The translations under genes and the position numbers were made by a program. This document shows, piece after piece, positions 48,651 through 58,335 of a stretch of 64,000 bases of DNA (positions within the stretch are counted from its first letter, which is position 1; each line of letters opens with the position of its first letter). Below the pieces are notes generated by a model. The model made no database searches and was not told where the DNA came from. It saw only the letters and a program-made list of their open reading frames with translations. The stretch comes from Leptolyngbyaceae cyanobacterium JSC-12. Lineage in GTDB: Bacteria > Cyanobacteriota > Cyanobacteriia > Leptolyngbyales > Leptolyngbyaceae. The stretch spans positions 1,448,723-1,512,722 of the forward strand of contig CM001633.1 of the NCBI GenBank assembly GCA_000309945.1. The letters are read 5' to 3'.

Positions 48651-49109
48651 ATGGATCTGAAGCAGATTGCAAGAGATACAACTAAGACGCTGGTTAGTTA
48701 TATGACTTATCAGGCGTTGCGGGTTGTGATAGCTCAGTTGGATGAGACTGAACCGAAGCGGGCTTACTGGTTACGTCAGTTTTCCCATCGGGTCAGCATT
48801 CAAGACAGCGAAGCCTATCTGGAAGCCCTCTTTAAAGAGGAGCAACGATTAGCTTTCCGCCTCTTGACTGTTCGAGAACACATAGCCGACGAGATTGCAG
48901 ATTATTTGCCAGAAATGCTTCGCACTAGCGTTCAGCAGGCTAATTTGCAGCAGCGCACTCAACAACTAGAGCGCATGACGCAGGTAGATCCAACCACTCG
49001 CCCAGAAGACGTTAATGCGGTTTCCAATGTGGAACAGTCTTCTGAATCCTTACCCGAACAAGATTCAGATTCCACTCCAGAGCACTTGCCGCCTGAATCC
49101 TTGTGGTAA
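48651..49109 (+). CDS. rbcX: RuBisCO assembly chaperone RbcX
   Basis: The 152-residue homodimeric chaperone binds the C-terminal peptide of RbcL and aids assembly of the L8 core. The N-terminal helix MDLKQIARDTTKTLVSYMTY and RFSHRVSIQDSEAYLEALF region are characteristic of RbcX. The C-terminal 40 residues are acidic, Ser/Glu-rich and variable between species. It lies between rbcL and rbcS, the usual cyanobacterial order. Confidence 0.95.
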   Translation: MDLKQIARDTTKTLVSYMTYQALRVVIAQLDETEPKRAYWLRQFSHRVSIQDSEAYLEALFKEEQRLAFRLLTVREHIADEIADYLPEMLRTSVQQANLQQRTQQLERMTQVDPTTRPEDVNAVSNVEQSSESLPEQDSDSTPEHLPPESLW

Positions 49110-49172
49110 GCGGTTTACAAGCTTTTTTGTACTTTTGTCACACCCTTTAGTTAATTTAAGTCGAGGACATCC

Positions 49173-49517
49173 ATGAAGACCCTGCCCAAAGAGCGTCGGT
49201 ACGAAACTTTTTCCTACTTGCCTCCGCTCACGGATGCTCAGATTGCGCGTCAAATTCAGTATGTGATCGACCAGGGCTATCACCCCTGCGTTGAGTTTAA
49301 CGAAGACTCCAATGCTGAAACTTATTATTGGACGATGTGGAAGCTGCCCCTATTTAATGTTTCTAGCCCTCAAGAAGTGCTGAACGAGGTGCAACAATGT
49401 CGTTCTGAGTACAATAACTGCTACATCCGTGTGGTGGCGTTTGACAACATCAAGCAATGCCAGGTGATGAGCTTTATCGTTCACAAGCCTGGTGCAAGCA
49501 GCGGCTATCGCTACTAA
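49173..49517 (+). CDS. rbcS: RuBisCO small subunit
   Basis: The 114-residue subunit starts [20 protein letters not shown], has [11 protein letters not shown] in the conserved core and lacks the plastid betaA-betaB insertion, as expected for cyanobacteria. It caps the L8 core of form IB RuBisCO. It is the last gene of the operon; a strong hairpin with a T-run follows at 49546-49571. Confidence 0.97.
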   Translation: MKTLPKERRYETFSYLPPLTDAQIARQIQYVIDQGYHPCVEFNEDSNAETYYWTMWKLPLFNVSSPQEVLNEVQQCRSEYNNCYIRVVAFDNIKQCQVMSFIVHKPGASSGYRY

Positions 49518-49545
49518 GCCTCGGTTTATTTTTTAGGTACAAAGA

Positions 49546-49571
49546 GGGTGGATTAATTTCCGCCCTTTTTT
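49546..49571 (+). terminator. Rho-independent terminator after rbcS
   Basis: Stem GGGTGG (49546-49551) pairs with CCGCCC (49560-49565, one G-T pair), loop ATTAATTT, followed by six T at 49566-49571. It lies 29 bases after the rbcS stop. Confidence 0.85.
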
Positions 49572-49807
49572 ATGGACTATGGAATTACGTAAACAAGCTG
49601 CATCTACTTTGATGCCACTGATCTCTTTCCACGAAATCTTGGAATGTTTACCGCACGACTTTATACTGAGCGTTGGAGCGTTTAGCCTTAGAGTTGAACT
49701 CTTGACCATGATCCCAGTTTGTCTAGTCTGATTTAGTTGATTCCAGCTAATTGATGCCATTTTGATGGTGCAACTCCATCCTGCTCTGAACTAGGAACAT
49801 CCATACT

Positions 49808-51721
49808 ATGACGATAACTAACGATCGCTTCCCCATTAATCTCGGAGCTTACAAACAAATCGCTCTAGACCCAACGAAACCTACCCTCACTGCTGAAGAA
49901 CGGGAAGCCCTACAAGCCAATATTCAACTGTGTCGGGATGCGATCGTGTTTTTTACCGCTACCGGAGCTGCACGCGGTGTCGGCGGTCACACGGGCGGTC
50001 CCTACGATACTGTGCCCGAAGTCATGATTCTGGATGCTCTATTTCGTGGTGCACCCGAGCAATTTGTTCCTATCTTTTTTGACGAAGCCGGACATCGAGT
50101 TGCGACGCAGTACCTCATGTCTGTGCTACGCGGGCATATGGCTCCTGAGCAGATCATGCACTACCGCATGGCAGGTTCTAAGTTGCCTGGGCACCCGGAA
50201 CTAGGCTTAACACCTGGAGTGCAGTTTAGCTCTGGGCGGTTGGGACATATGTGGCCCTATGTGAATGGTGTGGCAATGGCAAATCCTGGCAAGACAGTGT
50301 TCTGTCTGGGTTCAGATGGCTCGCAGCAAGAAGGCAATGACGCAGAAGCTGCTCGATTGGCGATCGCCCAGCACCTCAATGTCAAGCTAATCATCGATGA
50401 CAACGATGTGACGATTGCTGGGCATCCCTCCAAGTATTTACCTGGTTTTAGTGTTGCTAAAACCCTGGAAGGGCATGGCTTGAAAGTTCTGGAAGGTGAT
50501 GGCGAAGATCTGGATAACCTCTACAGCCGGATTTACGAAGCAGTGAACACTCCAGGCGCGATCGCCGTAATTAATAAGCGCCCCATGTGCCCTGGAATTG
50601 ATGGGTTGGAAGGCTCTAACCATGGGCATGATGTCATCTCACTGAAACTAGCGCTGCAATACCTGGAAAAACGCGGGCATACGGCAGCGGTGGACTATCT
50701 AAACCGCATTGAGAAACCCAAGAACACTTACACCTTCCTGGGCATTAGCGACAAGTGGGATTCTAACCGGAATGTATTCGGTGATGCGGTCAATGGCGTT
50801 CTTAGCAAAATGAGCGCGGAAGAACGCAAAGCCAAAGTCATGGTCATCGACAGTGATTTGGAAGGCTCCTGTGGTTTGAAGAAAATCCACGATGCCTATC
50901 CCGAAATTTTCATTCCCTCCGGCATTATGGAACGGGGTAACCTCTCCGCTGCTGCCGGGTTTGGGATGGAAAAGGGTAAGCAGGGGATTTTCGCCACTTT
51001 TGCTGCCTTCCTGGAAATGTGCATTTCCGAGATCACAATGGCGCGGCTCAACTATTCCAACTTGTTGTGCCACTTCTCTCACTCTGGCATTGATGATATG
51101 GCAGACAACACCTGCCACTTTGGACTCAACAACTTCTTTGCTGACAATGGCTTGGATGATGGCTACGACACCAAACTCTACTTCCCTGCCGATGCCAATC
51201 AAATGAAAGCCTGCGTTGAAAAAGTTTTCTTCGACCCAGGTCTGCGCTTTATCTTCTCGACGCGCTCTAAAACACCGATCATTCTTGACAGCAACGGCAA
51301 CGAGATGTTTGGCGAAAGTTACACCTTTACGCCTGGCAAAGATGAAGTGGTGCGAGAAGGTGCAGCAGGTTACATTGTTGCCTTTGGCGATGCGCTGTAT
51401 CGGGCGCTGGATGCAGTGGAGCGTTTGAAGCAAGATGGGATTGATGTGGGCTTGATCAACAAACCGACATTGAATGTGGTAGATGAAGAGGCGATCGCCA
51501 AGATTGGTAAGGCTCCTTTTGTGCTTGTAGTGGAAGCGTTCAACCGCAGAACTGGCTTGGGTAGCCGTTTTGGTTCCTGGTTGCTAGAGCGGGGCTATGC
51601 GCCCAGATATGCCTATCTTGGTACCCATCATGAAGGCTGCGGCGGTTTGTGGGAACAATACCCCCACCAGGGCATCGATCCAGTTGGCATCCTCAGTAAG
51701 GTGAAAGAACTGGTTAGCTAG
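49808..51721 (+). CDS. Divergent transketolase-family (TPP-dependent) enzyme
   Basis: The 637-residue protein has the two-part transketolase layout. The PP domain is at about 30-290, with GGHTGGPYDTVPEVMILDAL and a TPP motif GSDGSQQEGN near 170 ending in IIDDND. The PYR domain is at about 340-510, with MERGNLSAAAGFG holding the catalytic Glu position, and a C-terminal domain follows at about 520-637. The usual Calvin-cycle transketolase carries a GDGCxxEG-type motif and is about 670 residues; this protein differs across the active site, so it probably uses other substrates. It lies 290 bases after rbcS beyond a terminator, apparently as a separate transcription unit. Confidence 0.84.
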   Translation: MTITNDRFPINLGAYKQIALDPTKPTLTAEEREALQANIQLCRDAIVFFTATGAARGVGGHTGGPYDTVPEVMILDALFRGAPEQFVPIFFDEAGHRVATQYLMSVLRGHMAPEQIMHYRMAGSKLPGHPELGLTPGVQFSSGRLGHMWPYVNGVAMANPGKTVFCLGSDGSQQEGNDAEAARLAIAQHLNVKLIIDDNDVTIAGHPSKYLPGFSVAKTLEGHGLKVLEGDGEDLDNLYSRIYEAVNTPGAIAVINKRPMCPGIDGLEGSNHGHDVISLKLALQYLEKRGHTAAVDYLNRIEKPKNTYTFLGISDKWDSNRNVFGDAVNGVLSKMSAEERKAKVMVIDSDLEGSCGLKKIHDAYPEIFIPSGIMERGNLSAAAGFGMEKGKQGIFATFAAFLEMCISEITMARLNYSNLLCHFSHSGIDDMADNTCHFGLNNFFADNGLDDGYDTKLYFPADANQMKACVEKVFFDPGLRFIFSTRSKTPIILDSNGNEMFGESYTFTPGKDEVVREGAAGYIVAFGDALYRALDAVERLKQDGIDVGLINKPTLNVVDEEAIAKIGKAPFVLVVEAFNRRTGLGSRFGSWLLERGYAPRYAYLGTHHEGCGGLWEQYPHQGIDPVGILSKVKELVS

Positions 51722-52013
51722 TCAAACTGGTTAGTCAAACTTAGTCAAACATTGTCCTTCAAACTCCAGCGATCGCTCTCCTGGCAAATACAGCTTTGGG
51801 GGCTAAATAGGAGCTGAATAAAGGGTAGAACAATCGCTGATTGTTCTTTTACCGCTGAGATTCAAATGGTTTTCCCAACTTCTTCATCTAGTGTTCTATG
51901 CCACAGTGATGCTACGGGCTGTAACGCAAACTGGTAGCAAAGCTTAAGTGTATGAAGGCAACTTCATACAGAGGCTACACTGGTTAATGAGGATCTCACA
52001 AAGGCTGTTGCCG

Positions 52014-52382
52014 ATGTTCACCCCGTTTCTTTCCCCGGAAGACCGCCCCCCTGTTGAACTGGGACAGGTAGACAGATTTCTGCAGCGGCAATTACAAGAA
52101 GCTGTTACAAAGCGTTTTTATGAAGCCTGCGACGGTGTTACGCAAGCGTTATTGACGTGTTGTGACTGGCAGATTACAGCCGGGAAAGACGTATTGACCT
52201 TAATGATTCAGTGCCCAGACATGATGACAAATTGGCGAGTGTTGAACAATGTCGTGTCGTTGGGCAATACGCTGCAACAATTTGTCCCCAGTGCCAAAAT
52301 TCGCATTTGCCCACCCCCAGAAACAGGCACCCCCTTTGAGATTCGGGTTGATGAAATTTCTGTTTATCGCGATTTGATGTAA
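52014..52382 (+). CDS. Conserved cyanobacterial hypothetical protein
   Basis: The 122-residue soluble protein starts at MFTPFLSPEDRPPVELGQVD; the open frame from 51948 has a less family-like N-terminus. A central alpha-beta region contains FYEACDGVTQALLTCCDWQ and a later IRICPPPETGTPFEIRVDEI. Function is unknown. It is convergent with panB, with a gap of four bases. Confidence 0.7.
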   Translation: MFTPFLSPEDRPPVELGQVDRFLQRQLQEAVTKRFYEACDGVTQALLTCCDWQITAGKDVLTLMIQCPDMMTNWRVLNNVVSLGNTLQQFVPSAKIRICPPPETGTPFEIRVDEISVYRDLM

Positions 52383-52386
52383 GGAC

Positions 52387-53166
52387 TTAATCAGCCAGAA
52401 ACGTTCGCTCTTTTACGTTGGTTGTGTAGCTTTTCACCGCCTGCGTAATTGTTTCTCGCAGATTGCAGTAAGTTTTAGCAAAAGGGGGTTGCCGTTGCGA
52501 CAAGCCCAGTAGATCAGCGGTCACCAGAACCTGACCATCACAATGAGGTCCTGCCCCGATGCCAATAGTTGGAATGGTGAGTTTCTGAGTAATTTGGCAA
52601 GCAAGGTTGCTAGGAATATGTTCCAACACGATCGCAAAAGCTCCCGCCTGTTCTAGCGCGATCGCTGCTGCCAAAATTTCTTCTCCATCTGCTTGAGATT
52701 TGCCCTGTTGTCGATAACCCAGACGATGAACCGATTGTGGTGTTAAGCCGACATGCCCCATCACTGGAATACCAATTTGAGTAAGGCGATTGACTGTTTC
52801 TATTACTGTCGGATTGCCGCCCTCTAGCTTTACTGCCTGTACTCCTGTTTCTTTCAGCACTCGCCCAGCCGAATGAACTGCCTGCTGCACGCTTTCCTGG
52901 TAGCTCATAAACGGCAGGTCACACACTAGTAGCGATCGCTGCACCCCTCGCCGTACTGCCTTGGCATGGTGAATCATTTCATCCAGCGACACAGGCAGCG
53001 TGGTGTTGTAGCCTAACGCCACCATTGCGAGAGAATCACCAACCAAAATGACATCAACCCCAGCCTCGTCCAGCACATTAGCGAAAGCAAAATCCCAGGC
53101 GGTGAGAACTGCGATCGGGCGTCCCTGCTGTTTCCACTGCACGATTTGTTGAGTTGTAACGGGCAT
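52387..53166 (-). CDS. panB: 3-methyl-2-oxobutanoate hydroxymethyltransferase
   Basis: The 259-residue enzyme makes ketopantoate for coenzyme A synthesis. Motifs are [18 protein letters not shown], the metal-binding [17 protein letters not shown] and [18 protein letters not shown]-like segment (here RLGYRQQG), and [14 protein letters not shown]. The start [17 protein letters not shown] at 53164-53166 matches the family; the open frame extends 75 residues upstream but that part is not conserved. It is co-directional with the propeller gene, 55 bases downstream of it. Confidence 0.93.
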   Translation of the reverse strand: MPVTTQQIVQWKQQGRPIAVLTAWDFAFANVLDEAGVDVILVGDSLAMVALGYNTTLPVSLDEMIHHAKAVRRGVQRSLLVCDLPFMSYQESVQQAVHSAGRVLKETGVQAVKLEGGNPTVIETVNRLTQIGIPVMGHVGLTPQSVHRLGYRQQGKSQADGEEILAAAIALEQAGAFAIVLEHIPSNLACQITQKLTIPTIGIGAGPHCDGQVLVTADLLGLSQRQPPFAKTYCNLRETITQAVKSYTTNVKERTFLAD

Positions 53167-53221
53167 ACAAGAATAACGGATAAGGGATATTTCCCAGAAT
53201 AGCGAATCGATCTCCTGTTCC

Positions 53222-54487
53222 TCATCGTTCAACCGATTGAAAGGTTTGATGCGGGTAGCCCCTAAAGGTGGTTGTGTTGACCCATGCCAGCCCTTCACTA
53301 GTACCCACCCAAAGTTTGCCACCCGTATCAGGTGAGATGGAGAGAATGCGATTGGAGGGGAGGTAAGGAATTTCGCCCCCAGTTGCCCCATTGAATGGAT
53401 TTACCCGCAGCAATCCGGTCGTTGTCCCGACCCAAATGCTGTTCACTTTGTCAAAATGCAGGACTGTTACATTTCGTCCCCGCAGTTGGGTCACGGTTCG
53501 CAATTTGAATCGATTGGGATCTTCAGATGCTAGATACACCACCTCCTGCCGAATCTTCATCGGCTTTTGGGTGGACTTGGCTAATGTCTGGGCACGCTGA
53601 GCACCTTTTAGGTTGGGACGTTTGACCGTTTGTGCCACGGGTTCCTGAATTGTTCGAATTTCCCGCTTAATGCCTAGATCCGCTTCTAACAACTCTGTGG
53701 GAGTGCCTATCCACAGAGTTCCCCAGGGACTAGAGGCGAGGGCTTGCACCGTGGTTCCTGGAAGGTTGGTAACACGACGTTTGATCAGGGCATTGGCTGT
53801 GTTAATTTGCACGACCCCATCCAGGGTGCCTACCCAGAGATTGCCCAAGGCATCAAGGGTTAATGCATTAGCACTGACTCCGGGCAGGTTTTTCACAGTT
53901 GTCATTAATAACCCCTTATCCGGGCTGATGAGTGCCAGTCCGGCATCGGTACCGACCCAGAGATAACCTCGTTGATCAACCAGTAAATCCAGTACGCGAT
54001 TGGATGGCAAGGCAAAATTTTGCGCTGTAATAGTTCCGGTTTTGGGATCAATTCTGGCAAGCCCTTCGTAGGTACCGACCCAAATGCGTCCACTTTTGTC
54101 CTGAGTGATCGCACCCACCGTTTGATTCGGCAAACTCACCCGGTTCAAAATTCGTCCGGTACTGGGGTTGATCTTCGCCAATCCCTGCCAAGATCCCACC
54201 CACAAAGCTCCCTGACTATCTGGTTGGAGAGCACTTACTCGATAATCTGTACCGACAGTTTGTTCTTCCAGTTGCTGCCGCTGATTTGGGAGGGGCGATC
54301 GCCGGGAGGGCGGCGCATCGGGGGGATAGACTGGAGTGGTGTCTGGCTGAAGGGGCATTTGTGCCAGAAGGCGATCGCTGCCAGTATCCGCCAAGTTCAC
54401 CAATCCACTCAGCCAGGCTCCATAAATGCTGAACATCACGACCAAAGAACGAAACCAGCAATGCCTGAAAGGGTTAGAAGCCACCAT
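53222..54487 (-). CDS. Exported seven-blade two-component-regulator-type propeller protein
   Basis: The 421-residue protein starts [17 protein letters not shown] and has a signal peptide or membrane anchor of about 35 residues. Seven LWVGTxxGL repeats follow ([63 protein letters not shown]), the Reg_prop type that usually forms sensor domains of hybrid kinases. Here the seven repeats would make one complete propeller with no kinase attached, so the protein is probably a periplasmic binding or scaffold protein. Substrate unknown. Confidence 0.84.
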   Translation of the reverse strand: MVASNPFRHCWFRSLVVMFSIYGAWLSGLVNLADTGSDRLLAQMPLQPDTTPVYPPDAPPSRRSPLPNQRQQLEEQTVGTDYRVSALQPDSQGALWVGSWQGLAKINPSTGRILNRVSLPNQTVGAITQDKSGRIWVGTYEGLARIDPKTGTITAQNFALPSNRVLDLLVDQRGYLWVGTDAGLALISPDKGLLMTTVKNLPGVSANALTLDALGNLWVGTLDGVVQINTANALIKRRVTNLPGTTVQALASSPWGTLWIGTPTELLEADLGIKREIRTIQEPVAQTVKRPNLKGAQRAQTLAKSTQKPMKIRQEVVYLASEDPNRFKLRTVTQLRGRNVTVLHFDKVNSIWVGTTTGLLRVNPFNGATGGEIPYLPSNRILSISPDTGGKLWVGTSEGLAWVNTTTFRGYPHQTFQSVER

Positions 54488-54777
54488 AGGATTCGCTCCA
54501 GTCAACCAACTTACTATTTCTGCGCCCCATCATACTCGGACTTTGGTAGAAGGGATGGTTTGTTGACACAGAAAGCCTCTAACCCGCAGCAGCAGGAGCT
54601 TTAAGGGGAAATGGACAAGTTTGTTATTAAATCTGGATATCTATATATAGATAATCTTCTTATGTCGTTAATAGTGAACAGAAATCCTTCGAGTTTTGAA
54701 GGTGAGCGATCGCGGTTTGTCTTCACATTTGAGGTCCTGTTGATTGTCAAGTAACACTCAAAACAGGTCAAAATTTT

Positions 54778-54801
54778 TCATGAGCTATAGGTTGCTCATG
54801 A
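54778..54801. promoter_or_regulatory. 8-bp dyad TCATGAGC-N8-GCTCATGA upstream of trmL
   Basis: Perfect 8-base arms at 54778-54785 and 54794-54801, spacer TATAGGTT, in the 400-base divergent region between the propeller gene and trmL. A 16-base palindrome TATCTATATATAGATA lies nearby at 54638-54653. Either could be an operator; the dyad is not followed by a T-run on the plus strand. Confidence 0.5.
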
Positions 54802-54887
54802 ATATTAAGAAAACCTATTGAATTTGGTTCGGAGTTGCGTATATTCCCTGTTCCCACGCAGAGTTCTTCCCGTCAGACGCCCGATTT

Positions 54888-55349
54888 ATGATCAATGTTG
54901 TTTTGGTTCATCCTCAGATTCCTCCCAATACTGGAAATATTGCCCGCACTTGTGCCGCAACGAACACAGCACTCCATCTAGTAGGACCACTGGGCTTTGA
55001 AATTAGCGATCGCTACCTCAAACGAGCTGGACTAGACTACTGGCATTTTGTCAATTTGCACTATCACAGTTCTGTAGAAGCATTTCAGGCGTTCTGTCAA
55101 ACCCAGCAGGGACGCTGCATTGGCTTTAGCACTAGAGGACGATATAGCTATATCCAGTTCCAATTTCAAGCAAACGACTGGCTACTGTTTGGCAGTGAAA
55201 CCGAGGGTTTACCCCCAGACGTTCTTGCCTGGTGTACTGAAACGGTCTATATTCCAATGGCGCAACCTGGCGTTCGCAGTCTCAATTTATCGGTTAGTGT
55301 CGCAATTGGTTTATTCGAAGCTCGGCGTCAATTGGCATTGATGAGTTAA
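54888..55349 (+). CDS. trmL: tRNA (cytidine/uridine-34-2'-O)-methyltransferase TrmL
   Basis: The 153-residue SPOUT enzyme methylates the wobble ribose of tRNA-Leu. It begins MINVVLVHPQIPPNTGNIAR, contains LVGPLGFEISDRYLKRAGLD and the trefoil-knot SAM segments LLFGSETEGLP and IPMAQPGVRSLNLSVSVAI. Length is normal. The start ATG at 54888 is clear from the family N-terminus. Confidence 0.94.
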   Translation: MINVVLVHPQIPPNTGNIARTCAATNTALHLVGPLGFEISDRYLKRAGLDYWHFVNLHYHSSVEAFQAFCQTQQGRCIGFSTRGRYSYIQFQFQANDWLLFGSETEGLPPDVLAWCTETVYIPMAQPGVRSLNLSVSVAIGLFEARRQLALMS

Positions 55350-56167
55350 ACCATGTCCAGCTAGAGGCTCAGAATTTTCCCTCAAAGAACCGACAAGTCT
55401 AGTCACAGAAGTGGTTTAATTCTCAACCACGATCGCGGTGCATGTAGCTATCTATTTAGCGCTTCATCTGCATATAGCGATTAAAGGATTTACAGATGAA
55501 TACTGCCAAGGTGAGTGACTCGATAGGATTGCTTAAATGCTTAAAATTCATTGGTTTTTGGATGTTCACTATGTTACGAATTTGTCAACTTTTCGATAAA
55601 ACATTTCTATAGGTATTTTTCAAGGTTTAGTGACAGTAATGAGTTCATCTTGCCTGGGGTTAACTTATACCTGAAACACCTGGCTGATAAGCTTTTTGCC
55701 GATTTTTGATGAGAATCTTTAAGCTTTTTATCAAACTTTACCAATCCCCAGCATATGTGATAACGTTCATGCTCTTAGAGGCAAGTTGCCCCGTTTTGTG
55801 ATGAAATTGTTGAGGAACCATGACCCATGAGGTCAACTTTTGTTTCAGAGGCAGGGCTGTTGATTGCCTTTGAGAAAACCAGGGAACGATTGAGCAAATG
55901 CTGTTCAGCTTGTTCAGCAGTTGTTCGATTGAGCTTGCTCCACAACAATTTCGTTTACACTCATGCAATTTCCCTGTTTGTATCAAGTTTCTTTGAAGTG
56001 CCTGGATTCCCAGGGCAAGTTGATTTGAAATGTGTTATCGGCTCTTTTTATGAGTGTAAACTTGTCTAAATCGAAAAAGCGGGGTAATCTTGCCTAAGTG
56101 TAATTACCGTCTGTGATCTGGATCGCATCTCAAGGTGATTGACATCGTTGACGGGAGATTAAGACCG
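55350..56167. other. Intergenic region before the LysM-M23 gene
   Basis: The 818 bases hold one short candidate frame (55496-55612) and otherwise no gene. c-di-AMP (ydaO-type) riboswitches often precede LysM/M23 genes in cyanobacteria, but the conserved GGGGGACCCA-like core of that riboswitch is not readable here. GGGAG before the peptidase ATG at 56168 is the ribosome-binding site. Confidence 0.5.
55496..55612 (+). CDS. Candidate 38-residue small protein
   Basis: An ATG at 55496 preceded by AAAGGA at eight bases opens a 38-codon frame ending TAG at 55610-55612. The peptide begins MNTAKVSDSIGLLKCLKF and is helical and hydrophobic in its second half, so a membrane peptide is possible. No family is recognised and codon evidence is thin. 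Confidence 0.25.
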   Translation: MNTAKVSDSIGLLKCLKFIGFWMFTMLRICQLFDKTFL

Positions 56168-58249
56168 ATGGCTCAAGGACAGTTAAACGCTGGAAGTTTA
56201 GGAGGTCGTTTTTTGAGACGAACAATTCCGCAGAAGGGTCAGCCTGTTCCTTCCCGTATGAGTGAGCACGAAGCTATGACAACTCAAGCAAAGCAGGTTT
56301 CTCCAGAGGGCAATCGTCGAGTTCGCACTTCGGCAGCCATGATTGGACTAGCAGTTTCAGTAGGTGCTTATAGTCTGCCCCTTCCGCATCAGGGAGATCA
56401 GGCAGTTGCTTCGGAGCCTACTGCAGAACCATCTACGTCTGATATTTCGGCTTCGTTTGAAACTGCTGCTGCATTCAGCACTGATAATCAAACTTCAGGT
56501 TCAGCTTCTGGAACGGAAGCCACTTTTCCCTCGGTAACGCACACAGTGCAGGAGGGGCAAACTCTCTGGGATGTTGCTCGTTTCTATGGCACAGATGCGT
56601 CTGCGATCGCCGTAGCTAACGGGCTTTCCTTAAACTCCGTGTTGAGAGTTGGACAGGTTCTGGTGATTCCAACCGATACTCGCATTGCCCAGGCAGTGAC
56701 TTCCAACGGTTCATCTGCAACACCCAGCTACTATGGTCCCGTTTCCAACTGGAAGACAGCCTCAAAGCTACCAACTCAATCATCTGCTCTGTCAGGGATT
56801 GGTGGAGCACTGAAGGAGAAGCAGGCGGAAGCCGTTCAAACCCTCCGGCAAAAGCGTGAGAATCTACGTTCCAGCCTGGTTGCGCTTAATCCTCAATCCC
56901 AGGAATCTGTTGTTTCCGTTGGGCTTAACTCGTCTGCACAGATTGAAGACAGCACCTCCTCGGTGCCGAGTGTGTTGCCTTCTGGCGATCAGACAACCTC
57001 TCAGCAAGTTCAGAGTGATAGTACGACTTCTGATACTCAGGTGGTGGCTCTACGTTCACTCAATGGGCTTACCCAGCCCAACCCTGGCTTGCTCGGTTCA
57101 ATGTCTTATCGAGTCAATCCAGGCGATACCCTTAGCGCGATCGCTCGTGCTCACGGTGTATCTGTTCAGCAACTACTGGAATTGAACCGCATTAGTGATC
57201 CAAATTACATTTTTGTAGGGCAAGCGCTAATTATTCCACGCACTCAGCGCCCTCAAAATGCAGAGTTGCAGGACAAATTCAATGGTGCGATCGCGGCAGT
57301 TCCCAGCACGACGGTAGTTGATGCCGCATCTGTCCCATCGCAACCTCGTCGCTCCGTGATGATGCCATCTGCCACTTCTGAAAAGGTTTCGGTCGTTACG
57401 CCCTTTACTGTAACTCCCCAACCCGTTGAAGACACTGGTGCAAGCTCTCGGTTACTCCGCTATAACCATGTTGAAAACCTGAAGTTGGAGATTGATCGCC
57501 TGCGCGAACGGTATCAGAGTTCAGGCGGCCGTTTCCAAAATGTATCCCGTGGGGATACCAGAGTTGTAGCAGCTTCTGTGATAGAGGCTCCTCTTGCTTC
57601 GGATGTGTCTGAGCCAGTCAACCCAGAGTTCAATCCAGAGCATTACTCCAGTCGTGTGCAGGCAATTCGCGATCGCCTGCGTCCGACTCAGGTTCCAACG
57701 AACAGTTCTAATGCTCCGATGAGAACCCAGCAACCTCAAGTTGTAGCAGCGGCTCCCCTGGGTTCCGAAAACTATGATCCCATCAAGTCGAGGCTTGGGA
57801 AAACGGTATCTCCTGAGCTTCCACCTCTGGGGTCGGGCAGTGAGTTTTTGCCCGGTGCACCTAGTAGCATTGAAGGCTATATTTGGCCGACTAGAGGGGT
57901 TCTCACCTCTGGATATGGCTGGCGCTGGGGACGAATGCACAAGGGGATTGACATTGCTGGTCCCGTAGGTACGCCCATTGTTGCGGCGGCTGATGGGGTT
58001 GTGACCTATGCGGGTTGGAATTCAGGCGGCTATGGCTACCTGGTTGAAATCCAGCATTCAGACGGTAGCATGACCCTGTATGCCCACAACAATCGAATTT
58101 TGGTTCGGGTTGGGCAGCAGGTTGCTCAAGGTCAGCAAATCTCTGAAATGGGCAGTACTGGCTACAGCACCGGACCTCACCTACACTTTGAAGTGCATCC
58201 TTCTGGCAGAGGAGCGGTTAACCCGATGGCGTATCTGCCCAGAAGCTAG
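56168..58249 (+). CDS. LysM and M23 peptidase envelope protein
   Basis: The 693-residue protein has an N-terminal membrane anchor or signal (about residues 58-75, AAMIGLAVSVGAYSLP). A LysM domain at about 124-168 (HTVQEGQTLWDVARFYG) is followed by a second at about 312-356 (YRVNPGDTLSAIARAHG), each binding peptidoglycan glycan strands. A C-terminal M23 domain spans about 571-690. Its zinc ligands are in HKGIDI (H, D) and GPHLHFEV (H), so it should be catalytically competent. It would cut peptide cross-links during growth or division. The ATG at 56168 follows GGGAG and is preferred over the TTG at 56135. Confidence 0.9.
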   Translation: MAQGQLNAGSLGGRFLRRTIPQKGQPVPSRMSEHEAMTTQAKQVSPEGNRRVRTSAAMIGLAVSVGAYSLPLPHQGDQAVASEPTAEPSTSDISASFETAAAFSTDNQTSGSASGTEATFPSVTHTVQEGQTLWDVARFYGTDASAIAVANGLSLNSVLRVGQVLVIPTDTRIAQAVTSNGSSATPSYYGPVSNWKTASKLPTQSSALSGIGGALKEKQAEAVQTLRQKRENLRSSLVALNPQSQESVVSVGLNSSAQIEDSTSSVPSVLPSGDQTTSQQVQSDSTTSDTQVVALRSLNGLTQPNPGLLGSMSYRVNPGDTLSAIARAHGVSVQQLLELNRISDPNYIFVGQALIIPRTQRPQNAELQDKFNGAIAAVPSTTVVDAASVPSQPRRSVMMPSATSEKVSVVTPFTVTPQPVEDTGASSRLLRYNHVENLKLEIDRLRERYQSSGGRFQNVSRGDTRVVAASVIEAPLASDVSEPVNPEFNPEHYSSRVQAIRDRLRPTQVPTNSSNAPMRTQQPQVVAAAPLGSENYDPIKSRLGKTVSPELPPLGSGSEFLPGAPSSIEGYIWPTRGVLTSGYGWRWGRMHKGIDIAGPVGTPIVAAADGVVTYAGWNSGGYGYLVEIQHSDGSMTLYAHNNRILVRVGQQVAQGQQISEMGSTGYSTGPHLHFEVHPSGRGAVNPMAYLPRS

Positions 58250-58283
58250 TCACCGACTTTTCATCCCTAAACTCTCTGTGAAG

Positions 58284-58322
58284 CCTCCCTTGCTCTTTTA
58301 GATGTAGATAAGGGAGGTTTTT
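58284..58322 (+). terminator. Rho-independent terminator after the M23 gene
   Basis: Stem CCTCCCTT (58284-58291) pairs with AAGGGAGG (58310-58317), followed by TTTTT (58318-58322). It ends 73 bases after the stop codon and just before the IS element. Confidence 0.85.
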
Positions 58323-58335
58323 GGCATGAATGAAC

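Noticed and set aside
50699-51433. Long minus-strand open frame of 244 codons inside the transketolase-like gene
   Set aside because: It lies wholly antisense to a well-supported gene, has no ribosome-binding site and no recognisable protein; it mirrors the codon bias of the sense strand.
51721-51760. Short AGTCAAAC-type direct repeats after the transketolase-like gene
   Set aside because: Units are under 12 bases and imperfect, and partly repeat the end of the gene; probably slippage.
55738-56069. Short frames on both strands in the gap before the M23 gene
   Set aside because: They overlap each other, lack ribosome-binding sites and show no coding pattern.
55980-56134. Possible c-di-AMP (ydaO) riboswitch ahead of the LysM-M23 gene
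   Set aside because: Expected from biology, but the conserved core sequences of that riboswitch are not present.
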